From positions 1 to 26,250 of the forward strand of contig DASQNG010000034.1 of the NCBI GenBank assembly GCA_035645095.1: 26,250 nt of DNA, read 5' to 3'. Positions 7,601 to 15,363 of this stretch are shown here, one piece after another (position 1 is the first letter of the stretch; each line of letters opens with the position of its first letter). Source of the stretch: Gaiellasilicea sp035645095 (GTDB lineage: Bacteria; Actinomycetota; Thermoleophilia; Gaiellales; Gaiellaceae). The translations under genes and the position numbers were made by a program. The notes under the pieces were generated by a model. The model saw nothing but the letters and a program-made list of their open reading frames with translations, was not told where the DNA came from and made no database searches.

Positions 7601-8029
7601 CTAGAAGGGGATGTCGTCGTCGGCTGCGGACGAGGGGAAGTCGGGCCGCTGGGCCGCGGCCGCCTGCGGCACGAAGCCGCCGCCGCCCTCGCCGTCGCCG
7701 CGACCGCCGAGGAACTGCACGTTCGACGCGACGACCTCGACAGACTGGCGCTTCGTGCCGTCCTGGGCGTCCCACTCGCGCCAGGTCAGCTTGCCCTGGA
7801 CGCCCACGGGGCGGCCCTTCGCGAGGTACTGGGCGCAATTCTCGGCCGTCCGGCCCCACACGGTGACGTCGAAGTAGTACGCGGCGTCCTGCCACTCCTC
7901 CCCGCGCTTGACGCGGTCGTTGACGGCGATCCGCAACGTGGTCACCGCGGTCCCCGCCGGCGTGTGCCGCAGCTCCGGGTCCTTGGTCAGGTTCCCGACG
8001 AGCACGACGCTGTTGATGTTCTCGGGCAT
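7601..8029 (-). CDS. ssb: Single-stranded DNA-binding protein
   Basis: The 142-residue protein starts at ATG (M-P-E-N-I-N-S-V-V-L-V-G-N-L-T-K-D-P-E-L-R), a classic SSB N-terminus. The OB fold spans about residues 5-108 and includes the aromatic-rich Y-Y-F-D-V-T-V-W-G strand. A short Gly/Ala/Gln linker leads to the acidic tail DDDIPF, the conserved docking peptide for replication and repair partners. It lies directly after rpsF (TAG immediately followed by ATG), in the standard rpsF-ssb-rpsR arrangement. It is shorter than many actinobacterial SSBs because the linker is brief. Confidence 0.97.
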   Translation of the reverse strand: MPENINSVVLVGNLTKDPELRHTPAGTAVTTLRIAVNDRVKRGEEWQDAAYYFDVTVWGRTAENCAQYLAKGRPVGVQGKLTWREWDAQDGTKRQSVEVVASNVQFLGGRGDGEGGGGFVPQAAAAQRPDFPSSAADDDIPF

Positions 8030-8398
8030 CTAGTCCTCCTCCGTGAGGTTGTCGCTGACGGCGACATCCTCGCGCGCCGGGCCGCCCGCGGCTACCGGCC
8101 GGGTGGAACCAGGCTTGTAGCGACGTGTCGCCATGTGGCGCATCACACCGTCGTCGATCTTGAGCACGCGCGAGATCTCGTCGAGCGTCTCCGCGTCCGT
8201 CGAGAACGAGAGCAGGTGGTACACGCCGTCGGTCTTGTGGTCGATCTCGAAGGCGAGCTTGCGCCGCCCCCACGGGTCTTGTCCGGCCCACGTGCCGCCG
8301 CCTCGCTCGACGAGGTCGCGGATGCGCTTGACGATCTCCTCCTGGCGCTCGTCGGCCACGTCGGGGTCCAGCATGAGCAGGATCTCGTAGTCGATCAT
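8030..8398 (-). CDS. rpsF: Ribosomal protein bS6
   Basis: The 122-residue protein starts with M-I-D-Y-E-I-L-L-M-L-D-P-D. It shows the S6 ferredoxin-like pattern: G-G-G-T-W-A-G-Q-D-P-W-G-R-R-K-L-A-F-E-I then G-V-Y-H-L-L-S-F-S and a final R-V-L-K-I-D-D-G-V-M-R-H. About 20 extra residues at the C-terminus are acidic and end in N-L-T-E-E-D. S6 forms a heterodimer with S18 (same operon). A strong AGGAG Shine-Dalgarno sequence lies upstream. It is the first gene of rpsF-ssb-rpsR-rplI and has a leader of about 100 nt with a possible autoregulatory stem. Confidence 0.97.
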   Translation of the reverse strand: MIDYEILLMLDPDVADERQEEIVKRIRDLVERGGGTWAGQDPWGRRKLAFEIDHKTDGVYHLLSFSTDAETLDEISRVLKIDDGVMRHMATRRYKPGSTRPVAAGGPAREDVAVSDNLTEED

Positions 8399-8441
8399 GG
8401 GTTCCCGTCTCCTTCCGTCGGTCTTCCCTCGGTCTTAGGCG

Positions 8442-8507
8442 GCCCCGTCGGCAGGCACGCGCGGGAACGGGCACGTACGAGACGGGGCAGGAAGCGCGAT
8501 CAGAGTA
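8442..8507 (-). promoter_or_regulatory. rpsF operon leader: stem and -10-like box
   Basis: In the leader, GCCCCGTC (8442-8449 on plus) is exactly complementary to GACGGGGC (8481-8488), forming an 8-bp stem around 31 nt that can fold a further short helix (ACGTG/CGCGT). CCG trinucleotides flank the stem, as in the known S6:S18-binding leader, but I cannot confirm that fold by eye. TACTCT (minus strand, 8502-8507) is a candidate -10 and would give a leader of roughly 95 nt. Confidence 0.35.
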
Positions 8508-8511
8508 GCAT
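8506..8511 (+). promoter_or_regulatory. -10 box of the 8519 gene
   Basis: TAGCAT matches TANNNT and ends 7 nt before the GTG at 8519, fitting leaderless transcription. It overlaps the candidate -10 of the oppositely directed rpsF operon, so the two promoters may compete. Confidence 0.45.
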
Positions 8512-8518
8512 CGGCTCC

Positions 8519-8809
8519 GTGAAGCGGCTCGTCACGGGGTTCATGGCGGCGTTCGGGATCTCGGCGCTCCTCAGGTTCCTGCGGCGGCGCTCGGAGCCGG
8601 CTGCGGCGCCGGCCCTCGACCCGGCGGAGGAGCTGCGGCGCCGGCTCGCCGAGGCGCGGTCGGAGCCGGATGACAGGGAGGAGTTCGACGCGGCGGAGGG
8701 GCAGCCCGTCGACGAGGTCGGCGAGCCGAGGTCGATCGGCGAGCGGCGGCGGGCGATCCACGAGAAGGCCCAGGAGGCGCTCGGCGAGATGCGCGGCGAC
8801 GGCGAGTAG
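8519..8809 (+). CDS. Small single-pass membrane protein, unknown function
   Basis: The 96-residue protein begins with GTG (V/M-K-R-L-V-T-G-F-M-A-A-F-G). Residues 4-20 form one hydrophobic helix ending in R-F-L-R-R-R, so an N-out/C-in orientation with a cytoplasmic tail is likely. The remainder is charged and probably helical or disordered (L-D-P-A-E-E-L-R-R-R-L-A-E-A-R). The GTG was chosen because the open frame upstream runs antisense through ribosomal genes and because a -10 box sits 7 nt before it. It is divergent from rpsF and 30 bp before the epimerase gene. No family is recognised. Confidence 0.7.
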   Translation: MKRLVTGFMAAFGISALLRFLRRRSEPAAAPALDPAEELRRRLAEARSEPDDREEFDAAEGQPVDEVGEPRSIGERRRAIHEKAQEALGEMRGDGE

Positions 8810-8839
8810 CGGCGGCGCGCGCCGGGCAGGCTCCGGCGC

Positions 8840-9880
8840 GTGAAGGTCGTCGTCGTCGGAGCAACCGGGAACGTCGGCACGAGCGTCCTCGCGGCGCTCG
8901 CGGGCGAGCCCCTGGTCGAATCGGTGGTCGGGCTGGCGCGCCGCCTGCCCCGAGCCACGTTCCCGAAGACGAGGTTCGCCGCCGCCGACGTCGCGCGCGA
9001 CGACCTCGTGCCGCTCTTCGCCGTGGCGGACGCGGTCGTCCACCTCGCGTGGCTCATCCAGCCCTCCCGCGACCGGGCGCGGCTGCGGGCGGTGAACGTC
9101 GAGGGCTCGCGGCGCGTCTTCGACGCCGTGGCGGCCGCCGGGGTGCCGGCACTCGTCTACGCCTCCTCGATCGGCGTCTACTCCCCCGGGCCGGACGGGC
9201 CGGTGGACGAGAGCTGGCCCCGTGACGGCGTCCCGGGCGCGTGGTACGCCCAGCACAAGGCGGAGACGGAGCGGCTCCTGGACGCGCTCGAGGCGCGGCA
9301 TCCCGGCCTGCGCGTCGTTCGCCTCCGCTACACGTACGCGATGAAGCGCGAGGCTGCGTCGGGGCAGCGCCGGCTTTTCTTCGGCCCGTTCCTCCCCACC
9401 TCGCTCTTCCGGCCGCGGCTCTTCCCCGCCGTGCCGGACGTGCCGGGCCTCACGGTCCAGCTCGTGCACTCGGACGACGTCGGCGACGCCTATCGCCGCG
9501 CGATCGTCTCGGAGTCGGCGCGCGGCCCCTTCAACCTCGCCGCCGACCCGCCGCTCACGCCCCGGGAGATCGCGCGGACGCTGCATTCCCGCACGGTGCC
9601 GCTGCCGCGCGCCGTCCTGCGTACAGCGGCCGCGGCGACGTGGCGCGCCCGGCTGCAGCCGACGTCCCCGGACTGGGTCGACCTCGCGCTCGGCGTCCCG
9701 GTGCTCGACACGGCGCGGGCGCGGACGGAGCTGGGCTGGCAGCCGCGGCGCACCGCCCAGGAGACGCTGCTCGAGTGGTTCGCGGGATTGCGCGAGCACG
9801 CCGGGCTCCCGACCCCGCCGCTCGAGCCCGGCCGGAGCCTCCGGGAGCTCGCGACGCGCGTCGGCGGCAGCGACCGCTGA
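8840..9880 (+). CDS. NAD-dependent epimerase/dehydratase family protein
   Basis: The 346-residue extended short-chain dehydrogenase starts at GTG (V/M-K-V-V-V-V-G-A-T-G-N-V-G). The dinucleotide-binding GATGNVG is at residues 7-13, and D50 of the A-A-A-D segment probably contacts the cofactor. The Y-A-S-S strand is followed by the catalytic pair Y136-x3-K140 in W-Y-A-Q-H-K. The C-terminal half has the G-W-Q-P-R-R-T-A-Q-E-T-L end typical of sugar-nucleotide epimerases. The substrate cannot be read from sequence; nucleotide-sugar or steroid-like substrates are both possible. It lies 30 bp after the small membrane protein gene and probably shares its transcript. Confidence 0.88.
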   Translation: MKVVVVGATGNVGTSVLAALAGEPLVESVVGLARRLPRATFPKTRFAAADVARDDLVPLFAVADAVVHLAWLIQPSRDRARLRAVNVEGSRRVFDAVAAAGVPALVYASSIGVYSPGPDGPVDESWPRDGVPGAWYAQHKAETERLLDALEARHPGLRVVRLRYTYAMKREAASGQRRLFFGPFLPTSLFRPRLFPAVPDVPGLTVQLVHSDDVGDAYRRAIVSESARGPFNLAADPPLTPREIARTLHSRTVPLPRAVLRTAAAATWRARLQPTSPDWVDLALGVPVLDTARARTELGWQPRRTAQETLLEWFAGLREHAGLPTPPLEPGRSLRELATRVGGSDR

Positions 9881-9886
9881 CGGCGG

Positions 9887-9892
9887 CATACT
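9887..9892 (+). promoter_or_regulatory. -10-like box of the 9900 gene
   Basis: CATACT (A at position 2, T at position 6) ends 7 nt before the ATG at 9900, the same spacing as at other putative leaderless genes here. It lies in the 19-bp gap after the epimerase gene. Confidence 0.35.
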
Positions 9893-9899
9893 GGGCACG

Positions 9900-11477
9900 A
9901 TGGCCGAATTGCCGCGGACGGAGGACCTGCCACGGTCGGAGGACGGGTTCGACCCGGGCCGCGTCGAGGAGGCGTTCACCGAGTTCGGCGAGCGCGTGCG
10001 CGAGCTGGAGTCGATCGCCGCGGAGCTGCGCGCAGAGCTGCGCGCGCTGCGCGAGGAGCGGCCCGTCTCCTTCGGCGACGAGGACTGGCCTGACGAGGTG
10101 TACGACAGCCCGCCCGCCGACTGGGTCGCGTGGATCCCGCCGCCGTTCGCGCGCTCGCTCGCCTTCCCGCGCATCGCCTTCGAGGTCGCGTTCCTGCTCG
10201 TCGTCGCGCTCCTCGCCGGGCTCGCGGACCTCGAGACGCGCTGGATCGTCCTCGTGATGGCCTCGGCGTGGGTGCTGGTCGCCGCGTCCGAGTGGGCGGC
10301 CGCAGCGAAGCGCGCGCGCTGGCGGCTGGAGGAGGTGCCCGCGGCCGTCGGAACCGCAGAGCCCGGCGAGAGCACCGGCCCGTGGTCGATGCCGGTGGTC
10401 GAGGCGACCGTCGTCGAGCCGCCGGACGGCTCCGACGCCCACACCATGATCGGCGCGATCGCGCCCGGCGACGCGGCGGTCGTCGTCGCGGCACCCGCCG
10501 TGGAGCCTGCAAACGAGGCTCCGCTGGAGGCCGTGCGGATCCAGGACGTCGCCGAGGTGCCGCTCGACGACGTGGCTGGCAGGGCCGCGGCCCCTGCGGA
10601 GCTCGAGGGCGATGCCGTCGCGGTGGAGGATGTGCCGGCGGAGCTCGCCGAGGTGGAACCCGCGCCGCCCTTCGAAAGCCGGCCACCCGAGGTGGCGCAC
10701 GGGCAGCTCGGCGAGGAGCCCGCCGCCGCGGCCGCGGGGGAGGAGACGCCGGCGGGCGAGGTCGGGGCGGACAGCTTGGACGCGGCCGAACCTCCGCCCG
10801 GGCTCCCGGAGGACCACGTGCCCGCCGACGACGTGCAGTCGCCGGACCTGCCGCCGCCGGCCGACAAGGGGATGCCCGACGCCGACTCGACCCCGGAGCT
10901 CCCTCCCGAGGACGACGTCGCCGAGGTCGTCCCTGCGGTCGACCTCCCGGCAGCCGAGCCGGAGCCGGACTCCGCCGACGTGCCCGGCGACGAGATCACC
11001 GACGACGACGTGCTCGCCACCGTCGCGGGCGCGGACGGCGGTGCGGCCGCACCCGCACCTGCGGACGACGCGGCGCCCGAGCCGGTTCAGGCGGAGCTTC
11101 GCCGCCGCTGGGGCTTCGGGCGTCGCCGCCGCACCTCCGAAGCCGCCGACGCAGGCCCGGAACTGCCGACGGAGGGCGAGCCCGGCGAGGACGTCCCTGC
11201 AATCGAGCTCCCCGTGGCGGAGCCCGAGCAAGGCCGCGCCGACGTGCCCGGCGCCGAGATCACCGGCGACGACGCGGTGGCCGCGGCCGAGGACCACGGG
11301 ACGGACGGCGAGGGTGCCGAGGCTGCGACGGAGGAGGAGGCGGCGCCCGACCAGGAGCCCGTGGCGGTCGAAGATGCGCCTCGCCGTCGCTGGGGCTTCT
11401 CCCGTCGCCGTAGCTCCGAGGCCGCGGACGAGTCCGAGGCGGACACGCCCGAGAACGGCGCGACCACCGGCTCCTGA
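9900..11477 (+). CDS. Large acidic, repeat-bearing membrane protein, unknown function
   Basis: The 525-residue protein starts at ATG. Order: an acidic N-terminus; a coiled-coil-like helix about residues 21-52 (R-V-R-E-L-E-S-I-A-A-E-L-R); two membrane helices at about 92-109 and 114-131; then nearly 400 residues rich in Glu, Ala, Pro, Asp and Val, almost certainly disordered. The tail contains duplicated modules: RRRWGFGRRRR near residue 400 recurs as RRRWGFSRRR near 495, each followed by S-E-A-A-D, and acidic blocks with A-D-V-P-G-(D/A)-E-I-T-(D/G)-D-D recur. The basic WGF islands in an acidic chain could be docking sites for nucleic acid, lipid or a partner. No enzyme motif is present. Confidence 0.75.
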   Translation: MAELPRTEDLPRSEDGFDPGRVEEAFTEFGERVRELESIAAELRAELRALREERPVSFGDEDWPDEVYDSPPADWVAWIPPPFARSLAFPRIAFEVAFLLVVALLAGLADLETRWIVLVMASAWVLVAASEWAAAAKRARWRLEEVPAAVGTAEPGESTGPWSMPVVEATVVEPPDGSDAHTMIGAIAPGDAAVVVAAPAVEPANEAPLEAVRIQDVAEVPLDDVAGRAAAPAELEGDAVAVEDVPAELAEVEPAPPFESRPPEVAHGQLGEEPAAAAAGEETPAGEVGADSLDAAEPPPGLPEDHVPADDVQSPDLPPPADKGMPDADSTPELPPEDDVAEVVPAVDLPAAEPEPDSADVPGDEITDDDVLATVAGADGGAAAPAPADDAAPEPVQAELRRRWGFGRRRRTSEAADAGPELPTEGEPGEDVPAIELPVAEPEQGRADVPGAEITGDDAVAAAEDHGTDGEGAEAATEEEAAPDQEPVAVEDAPRRRWGFSRRRSSEAADESEADTPENGATTGS

Positions 11478-11567
11478 CGACCCGGCTCCTCGCGCGCGTC
11501 CCGTGTTTGACCGCTCTGCGCGGCAGGCACACGGATGGCTCAACGGATTCGAGGAGGTCTCGTCAGG

Positions 11568-12506
11568 ATGGCGTCACGGGAGGCGAAGGACACGCTCGCG
11601 CGGGGGCTCGGCTGGTTCAGCGTCGGCCTCGGCGCGGCGCAGCTGGCCGCGCCCGGAGCGGTCGCCCGGCTCGTCGGCGTGTCGCCGCACGGCCGCACCC
11701 GGACGATCATGCGCCTCGTTGGCGCGCGCGAGGTGACGGCGGGCGTCGGGACGCTCACCCGCCGGCGGCCCGCGGGGTGGCTATGGGCACGGGTGGGGGG
11801 CGACGCCCTCGACGCCGCGCTCCTCGGTGCGGCCGCCGTCCGGGCGTCGAACTCCCGGCCGCGGCTCCTGCTCGCGCTCGGCGGCGTCGCCAGCGCTGCG
11901 GCCGCGGACGTCGTCGAGGCCACCCGGCTCAGCCGCGTCGCGACCCACGAGACCGGCGACGGCGGGATCCACGTCCGCAAGGCGATCACCGTCAACCGCT
12001 CGAACGAGGAGACCTATGCGTTCTGGCGCGACTTCGAGAACCTGCCGCGCTTCATGGTGCACCTCGAGTCCGTGCGCGAGACCGCCTCCGGCCGGACGCA
12101 CTGGCGCACCGCCGGCCCGTTCGGAAGCGTGGAGTGGGACGCGGAGGTCGTCGAGGATCGCACGGGCGAGCTCATCGCGTGGCGGGCGCTGCCCGGCGCC
12201 GACGTCGACTCGGCGGGCTCCGTCCGCTTCGCGCCCGCACCCGACGGCCGCGGGACCGAGCTCGTCGCCGAGTTCGAGTACCGCCCGCCGGCGGGCGGCC
12301 TCGGCGCGGCGGTTGCGAAGCTCCTCGGCAAGGACCCGCACACGCAGCTCGCGGACGACCTGCGGCGGTTCAAGCAGGTGCTCGAGACCGGCGAGATCGC
12401 ACGCTCGGACGGAACGCCGCTCGGCCACGACGTGGGCCACCAGATCGGTCGGCAGCTGAAGCAGCGGCCGGCACAGCCGCGCGAGAGCGGAGGAGACGGA
12501 CGATGA
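11568..12506 (+). CDS. Membrane/SRPBCC (cyclase/dehydrase-like) protein
   Basis: A 312-residue two-part protein. Residues 1-120 hold hydrophobic segments (A-R-G-L-G-W-F-S-V-G-L-G-A-A-Q-L; then a glycine/alanine-rich stretch), resembling the membrane part of DUF4267-like or related proteins. Residues about 135-280 match the SRPBCC/polyketide-cyclase fold: V-R-K-A-I-T-V-N-R-S, then Y-A-F-W-R-D-F-E-N-L-P-R-F-M, a motif common in this family. The ATG at 11568 is preferred because GAGGAGG lies 10 nt upstream; an in-frame ATG at 11535 is the alternative. Its stop overlaps the start of the dehydrogenase gene as ATGA, so the two are coupled. The ligand is unknown. Confidence 0.82.
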   Translation: MASREAKDTLARGLGWFSVGLGAAQLAAPGAVARLVGVSPHGRTRTIMRLVGAREVTAGVGTLTRRRPAGWLWARVGGDALDAALLGAAAVRASNSRPRLLLALGGVASAAAADVVEATRLSRVATHETGDGGIHVRKAITVNRSNEETYAFWRDFENLPRFMVHLESVRETASGRTHWRTAGPFGSVEWDAEVVEDRTGELIAWRALPGADVDSAGSVRFAPAPDGRGTELVAEFEYRPPAGGLGAAVAKLLGKDPHTQLADDLRRFKQVLETGEIARSDGTPLGHDVGHQIGRQLKQRPAQPRESGGDGR

Positions 12507-13675
12507 GGGCGACGTGCTGGATGGGGCGCAACGAGGTCCAGGTCGAGAACGTCCCGGACCCGGCGATCCTCAACGGCCGGGACGCGATCGTGAAGATCAC
12601 GTCGACGGCGATCTGCGGCTCCGACCTCCACCTCTACGACGGCTACATCCCGACCATGCGGAAGGGCGACGTGCTCGGGCACGAGTTCATGGGCGAGGTC
12701 GTCGAGCTGGGGCCGGACGTAAACAACCTAGAAGTCGGCGACCGCGTCGTCGTCCCGTTCCCGATCGCGTGCGGCAGCTGCGTGCAGTGCGAACGCGGCC
12801 TCGTCGCCGCCTGCGAGAACTCGAACCCGAACGCGCGGCTCGCCGAGAAGACCTTCGGCCACGCGACGTGCGGGATCTTCGGCTACTCCCATCTCACCGG
12901 CGGCTACGCCGGCGGCCAGGCGGAGTACGCCCGCGTGCCGTTCGCAGACGTCGGCCCGCTCAAGATCGAGGACGACCTGACCGACGAGCAGGTGCTCTTC
13001 CTAACCGACATCTTCCCGACCGGCTGGATGGGCGCCGAGATGTGCGACCTGAAGGGCGGCGAGGTCGTCGCGGTGTGGGGCGCCGGGCCCGTCGGGCTGT
13101 TCGCGATCACGTCCGCCTACCTGCTCGGCGCGGAGCGGGTGATCGCGATCGACCGCTTCGACGAGCGACTCGCCAAGGCGCGCGAGGCCGGCGCGGAAAC
13201 GATCGACTACGAGGACGTCGACAGCGTCCCGGAGCTCCTGAAGGAACTCACGGGCGGCCGCGGCCCCGATGCGTGCATCGACGCGGTCGGGATGGAGGCC
13301 CACCACCACAACCCCCTCCTCTTCGGCTACGACCGGGTGAAGCAGGCGACGCGCGCCGTCACCGACCGCGGCTACGTCCTGCGGGAGGCGATCTACAGCT
13401 GCCGGAGCGGCGGCACGGTATCCGTGATCGGCGTCTATGGCGGGTTCGTGGACAAGTTCCCGATGGGTGCCGTGCTCAACAGAGGGATCACGATCAGGGC
13501 CGGCCAGTGCCACGTCCACCGCTACCTGCGGCCGCTGCTCGAGCGGATCCGGAGCGGCGAGGTCGACCCGACGTTCGTCATCACGCACACCGCCCCGCTC
13601 GACGACGCGCCTCGGATGTACGAGACGTTCAAGCACAAGCGCGACGGCTGCGTGAAGGTCGTCCTGAAGCCGTAG
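12503..13675 (+). CDS. Zinc-dependent alcohol dehydrogenase, glutathione-independent formaldehyde dehydrogenase-like
   Basis: The 390-residue medium-chain dehydrogenase has catalytic zinc ligands C38 (in C-G-S-D), H60 and E61 (G-H-E-F-M-G), and four structural-zinc cysteines at 90, 93, 96 and 104. The NAD-binding motif V-W-G-A-G-P-V-G-L-F-A is followed by an acidic strand end (A-I-D-R-F). The long insert with E-K-T-F-G-H and the G-Y-D-R-V-K-Q-A segment match the glutathione-independent formaldehyde dehydrogenase subgroup, often annotated as threonine or glutathione-dependent dehydrogenase. It likely oxidises an aldehyde or alcohol with NAD, but substrate is not certain. The start ATG lies within the ATGA overlap with the SRPBCC gene, an association seen widely among stress-type loci in actinobacteria and proteobacteria. 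Confidence 0.9.
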   Translation: MRATCWMGRNEVQVENVPDPAILNGRDAIVKITSTAICGSDLHLYDGYIPTMRKGDVLGHEFMGEVVELGPDVNNLEVGDRVVVPFPIACGSCVQCERGLVAACENSNPNARLAEKTFGHATCGIFGYSHLTGGYAGGQAEYARVPFADVGPLKIEDDLTDEQVLFLTDIFPTGWMGAEMCDLKGGEVVAVWGAGPVGLFAITSAYLLGAERVIAIDRFDERLAKAREAGAETIDYEDVDSVPELLKELTGGRGPDACIDAVGMEAHHHNPLLFGYDRVKQATRAVTDRGYVLREAIYSCRSGGTVSVIGVYGGFVDKFPMGAVLNRGITIRAGQCHVHRYLRPLLERIRSGEVDPTFVITHTAPLDDAPRMYETFKHKRDGCVKVVLKP

Positions 13676-13869
13676 CGCGACGCACCGAAGGGCCTGCCAC
13701 GCCGGGCTGACGCTCGTCCTCGCCATCCGCGGTTCGAGCGCACGGCCGGCGCCTCGCCGCCGACGGAGCCGGCGTCTGCGGGCGCTCGTCCATCACGACG
13801 CCGCCCGGTCGAGTGGCGCCGCTTCGTTCGACGGCCTCCCGCCAGTCGCGCGGCTGCGACCGACCCTGG

Positions 13870-13898
13870 TTGACGGCGGCCGCTGCTGCGGATAAGGA
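13870..13898 (+). promoter_or_regulatory. Promoter for the TauE/SafE-type transporter gene
   Basis: TTGACG (13870-13875) and TAAGGA (13893-13898) are separated by 17 bp, a good sigma-70-type arrangement. The -10 lies inside a short inverted repeat, GCGGA-N7-TCCGC, which could be an operator. The predicted leader is about 45 nt and ends with a GGAGG Shine-Dalgarno sequence 7 nt before the GTG. The rest of the 13676-13948 gap shows nothing else. Confidence 0.5.
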
Positions 13899-13948
13899 TT
13901 CCGCATCACAGCTATTCGATCCACAAATCCTCGACCGGAGGCTTCGTA

Positions 13949-14851
13949 GTGCCGACGCTCCTCGTCCTCGCCATCATTGGCTTCCTGGCCCAGCTCGTGG
14001 ACGGCGCGCTCGGCATGGCGTACGGCGCAACTTCCGCGACGCTCGTGCTCAGCGCCGGCTACAGCCCCGTCGTCGCCTCGGCGTCGGTCCACCTCGCCGA
14101 GATCGGCACGACCTTCGCGTCCGGCGCCTCCCACTGGCGCTTCGGCAACGTCGACTGGCGCACCGTGCGCCACATCGGGATCCCGGGCGCGGTCGGCGCG
14201 TTCGCCGGGGCGCTCGTGCTCGGCAGCGTCCCTGCCGAGTTCGCGACGCCGTGGATGGCCGGCATCCTGCTCGCGCTCGGGGCCTACGTGCTCGCCCGGT
14301 TCGCGCTCGGCCGCGTCCCGCGCCGGACCGGCCGGGTGCGGCGGCGCCTGCTCGTCCCGCTCGGGCTCGTCGGCGGGTTCGTCGACGCGACAGGCGGCGG
14401 CGGCTGGGGTCCCGTCACGACGCCCACGTTGCTGTCGACGGGGCGGATGGAGCCACGCAAGGTCGTCGGTTCGGTCGACACCAGCGAGTTCGTCGTGGCT
14501 GTCGCGGCGAGCAGCGGCTTCCTGCTGGCGCTCGGGACGCAGGTGGTCGCGATGCCGGTGCTGGCCGGGCTGCTCATCGGTGGCCTGGCTGCGGCGCCGC
14601 TGGCGGCGTGGCTCGTCCAGAAGATCACGGCACGCCTCCTCGGGACGCTCGTCGGCGGGCTGATCGTGCTCACGAACGCGAGGACGCTGCTCGGGCTGAC
14701 GGACGAGCCGGCGGCGACGCGCGGGTGGACGTACGCGGCGATCGTCGTCGTCTGGGCGGCCGCGGTCACGTTCGTCGTGCACGCGCACCGGCGCGAAGGG
14801 ACGCCGCTGCTCGAGCCCAGGCGCCGCGAGCCGCTGCTCGATCCCGCCTAG
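13949..14851 (+). CDS. TauE/SafE-family membrane transporter (sulfite exporter-like)
   Basis: The 300-residue, strongly hydrophobic protein has about eight membrane helices. Both halves carry the family glycine-rich repeat motif: A-Q-L-V-D-G-A-L-G-M-A-Y-G near residue 15 and G-G-F-V-D-A-T-G-G-G-G-W-G-P-V near 145. TauE/SafE proteins move small organic or inorganic anions such as sulfite or sulfoacetate; the actual substrate here is unknown. GTG at 13949 is preferred because of the adjacent GGAGG. It is convergent with the cyclic-nucleotide-domain gene, and the two share the bases CTAG at 14848-14851. Confidence 0.9.
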   Translation: MPTLLVLAIIGFLAQLVDGALGMAYGATSATLVLSAGYSPVVASASVHLAEIGTTFASGASHWRFGNVDWRTVRHIGIPGAVGAFAGALVLGSVPAEFATPWMAGILLALGAYVLARFALGRVPRRTGRVRRRLLVPLGLVGGFVDATGGGGWGPVTTPTLLSTGRMEPRKVVGSVDTSEFVVAVAASSGFLLALGTQVVAMPVLAGLLIGGLAAAPLAAWLVQKITARLLGTLVGGLIVLTNARTLLGLTDEPAATRGWTYAAIVVVWAAAVTFVVHAHRREGTPLLEPRRREPLLDPA

Positions 14852-15288
14852 CCTGCGGCCGCTGCCGAGGGCTGCCGGAGCCGCTCCTCGGCGTCGGCGA
14901 CGAGGCTCGCAAGGTGCTGCAGCAGCTTCCAGGCGACGTCCGGGTTGTCCTTGACGAAGCGGCGGAAGTGCCAGACGGGGATCTCGACGCACTCCAGCCC
15001 GTCACCCGCGGTCACGGTCGCGCTGCGCTCCCGCTCGCTGACGAGCCCGAGCTCGCCGAAGTGGTCGCCGGGACCCAGAGTCGCGACCTCGGCGCCGTTC
15101 ACCGAAACCCTCGCCTCGCCCGCGGTCACGATGAAGAACCCGACGCCGCTCATCTCCCCCTGCCGGACGACGGCCGCCCCCGCCCGAAACGCGCGTGGCC
15201 GAAAGTCGCGCGCCAGCTTCTTCAGCTGCCGCTCGCTTAGGCCGCCGAAGAGCGGCACGCGCCTCAAGTCGGCGATCGGGGCTGCCAC
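14848..15288 (-). CDS. Cyclic nucleotide-binding domain protein
   Basis: The 146-residue protein is essentially one cNMP-binding (CRP-type beta-roll) domain: P-L-F-G-G-L-S-E-R-Q-L-K-K-L-A then V-V-R-Q-G-E, and the phosphate-binding cassette F-G-E-L-G-L-V-S-E-R-E-R-S-A-T-V. R-S-A-T with F-G-E-L matches the residues that hold the cyclic phosphate. No DNA-binding helix-turn-helix or output domain follows, so it is a stand-alone sensor or adaptor rather than a CRP-type regulator. It starts at a GTG with a TAGGAT box 6 nt upstream, probably leaderless. Confidence 0.88.
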   Translation of the reverse strand: MAAPIADLRRVPLFGGLSERQLKKLARDFRPRAFRAGAAVVRQGEMSGVGFFIVTAGEARVSVNGAEVATLGPGDHFGELGLVSERERSATVTAGDGLECVEIPVWHFRRFVKDNPDVAWKLLQHLASLVADAEERLRQPSAAAAG

Positions 15289-15294
15289 GGCGCG

Positions 15295-15300
15295 ATCCTA
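15295..15300 (-). promoter_or_regulatory. -10 box of the cyclic-nucleotide-domain gene
   Basis: TAGGAT on the minus strand, ending 6 nt before the GTG at 15288. Confidence 0.5.
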
Positions 15301-15302
15301 CT

Positions 15303-15334
15303 AGCGCGCGCCCCGTGCGACCAGGGCGCGCGCT
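15303..15334 (-). terminator. 11-bp GC-rich inverted repeat
   Basis: AGCGCGCGCCC and its exact reverse complement enclose 10 nt. It lies between the end of the small ORF at 15364 and the promoter of the next leftward gene, so a terminator role is likely, although no U-run follows. Confidence 0.45.
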
Positions 15335-15363
15335 GGTTTCGGCTCCACGCTCGCCGCCGGCGC

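Noticed and set aside
8435..11543. Very long minus-strand open frames opposite the 8519-11477 genes
   Set aside because: The Ser/Gly/Ala- or Arg-rich translations are shadows of the plus-strand genes, which have real motifs, starts and promoters.
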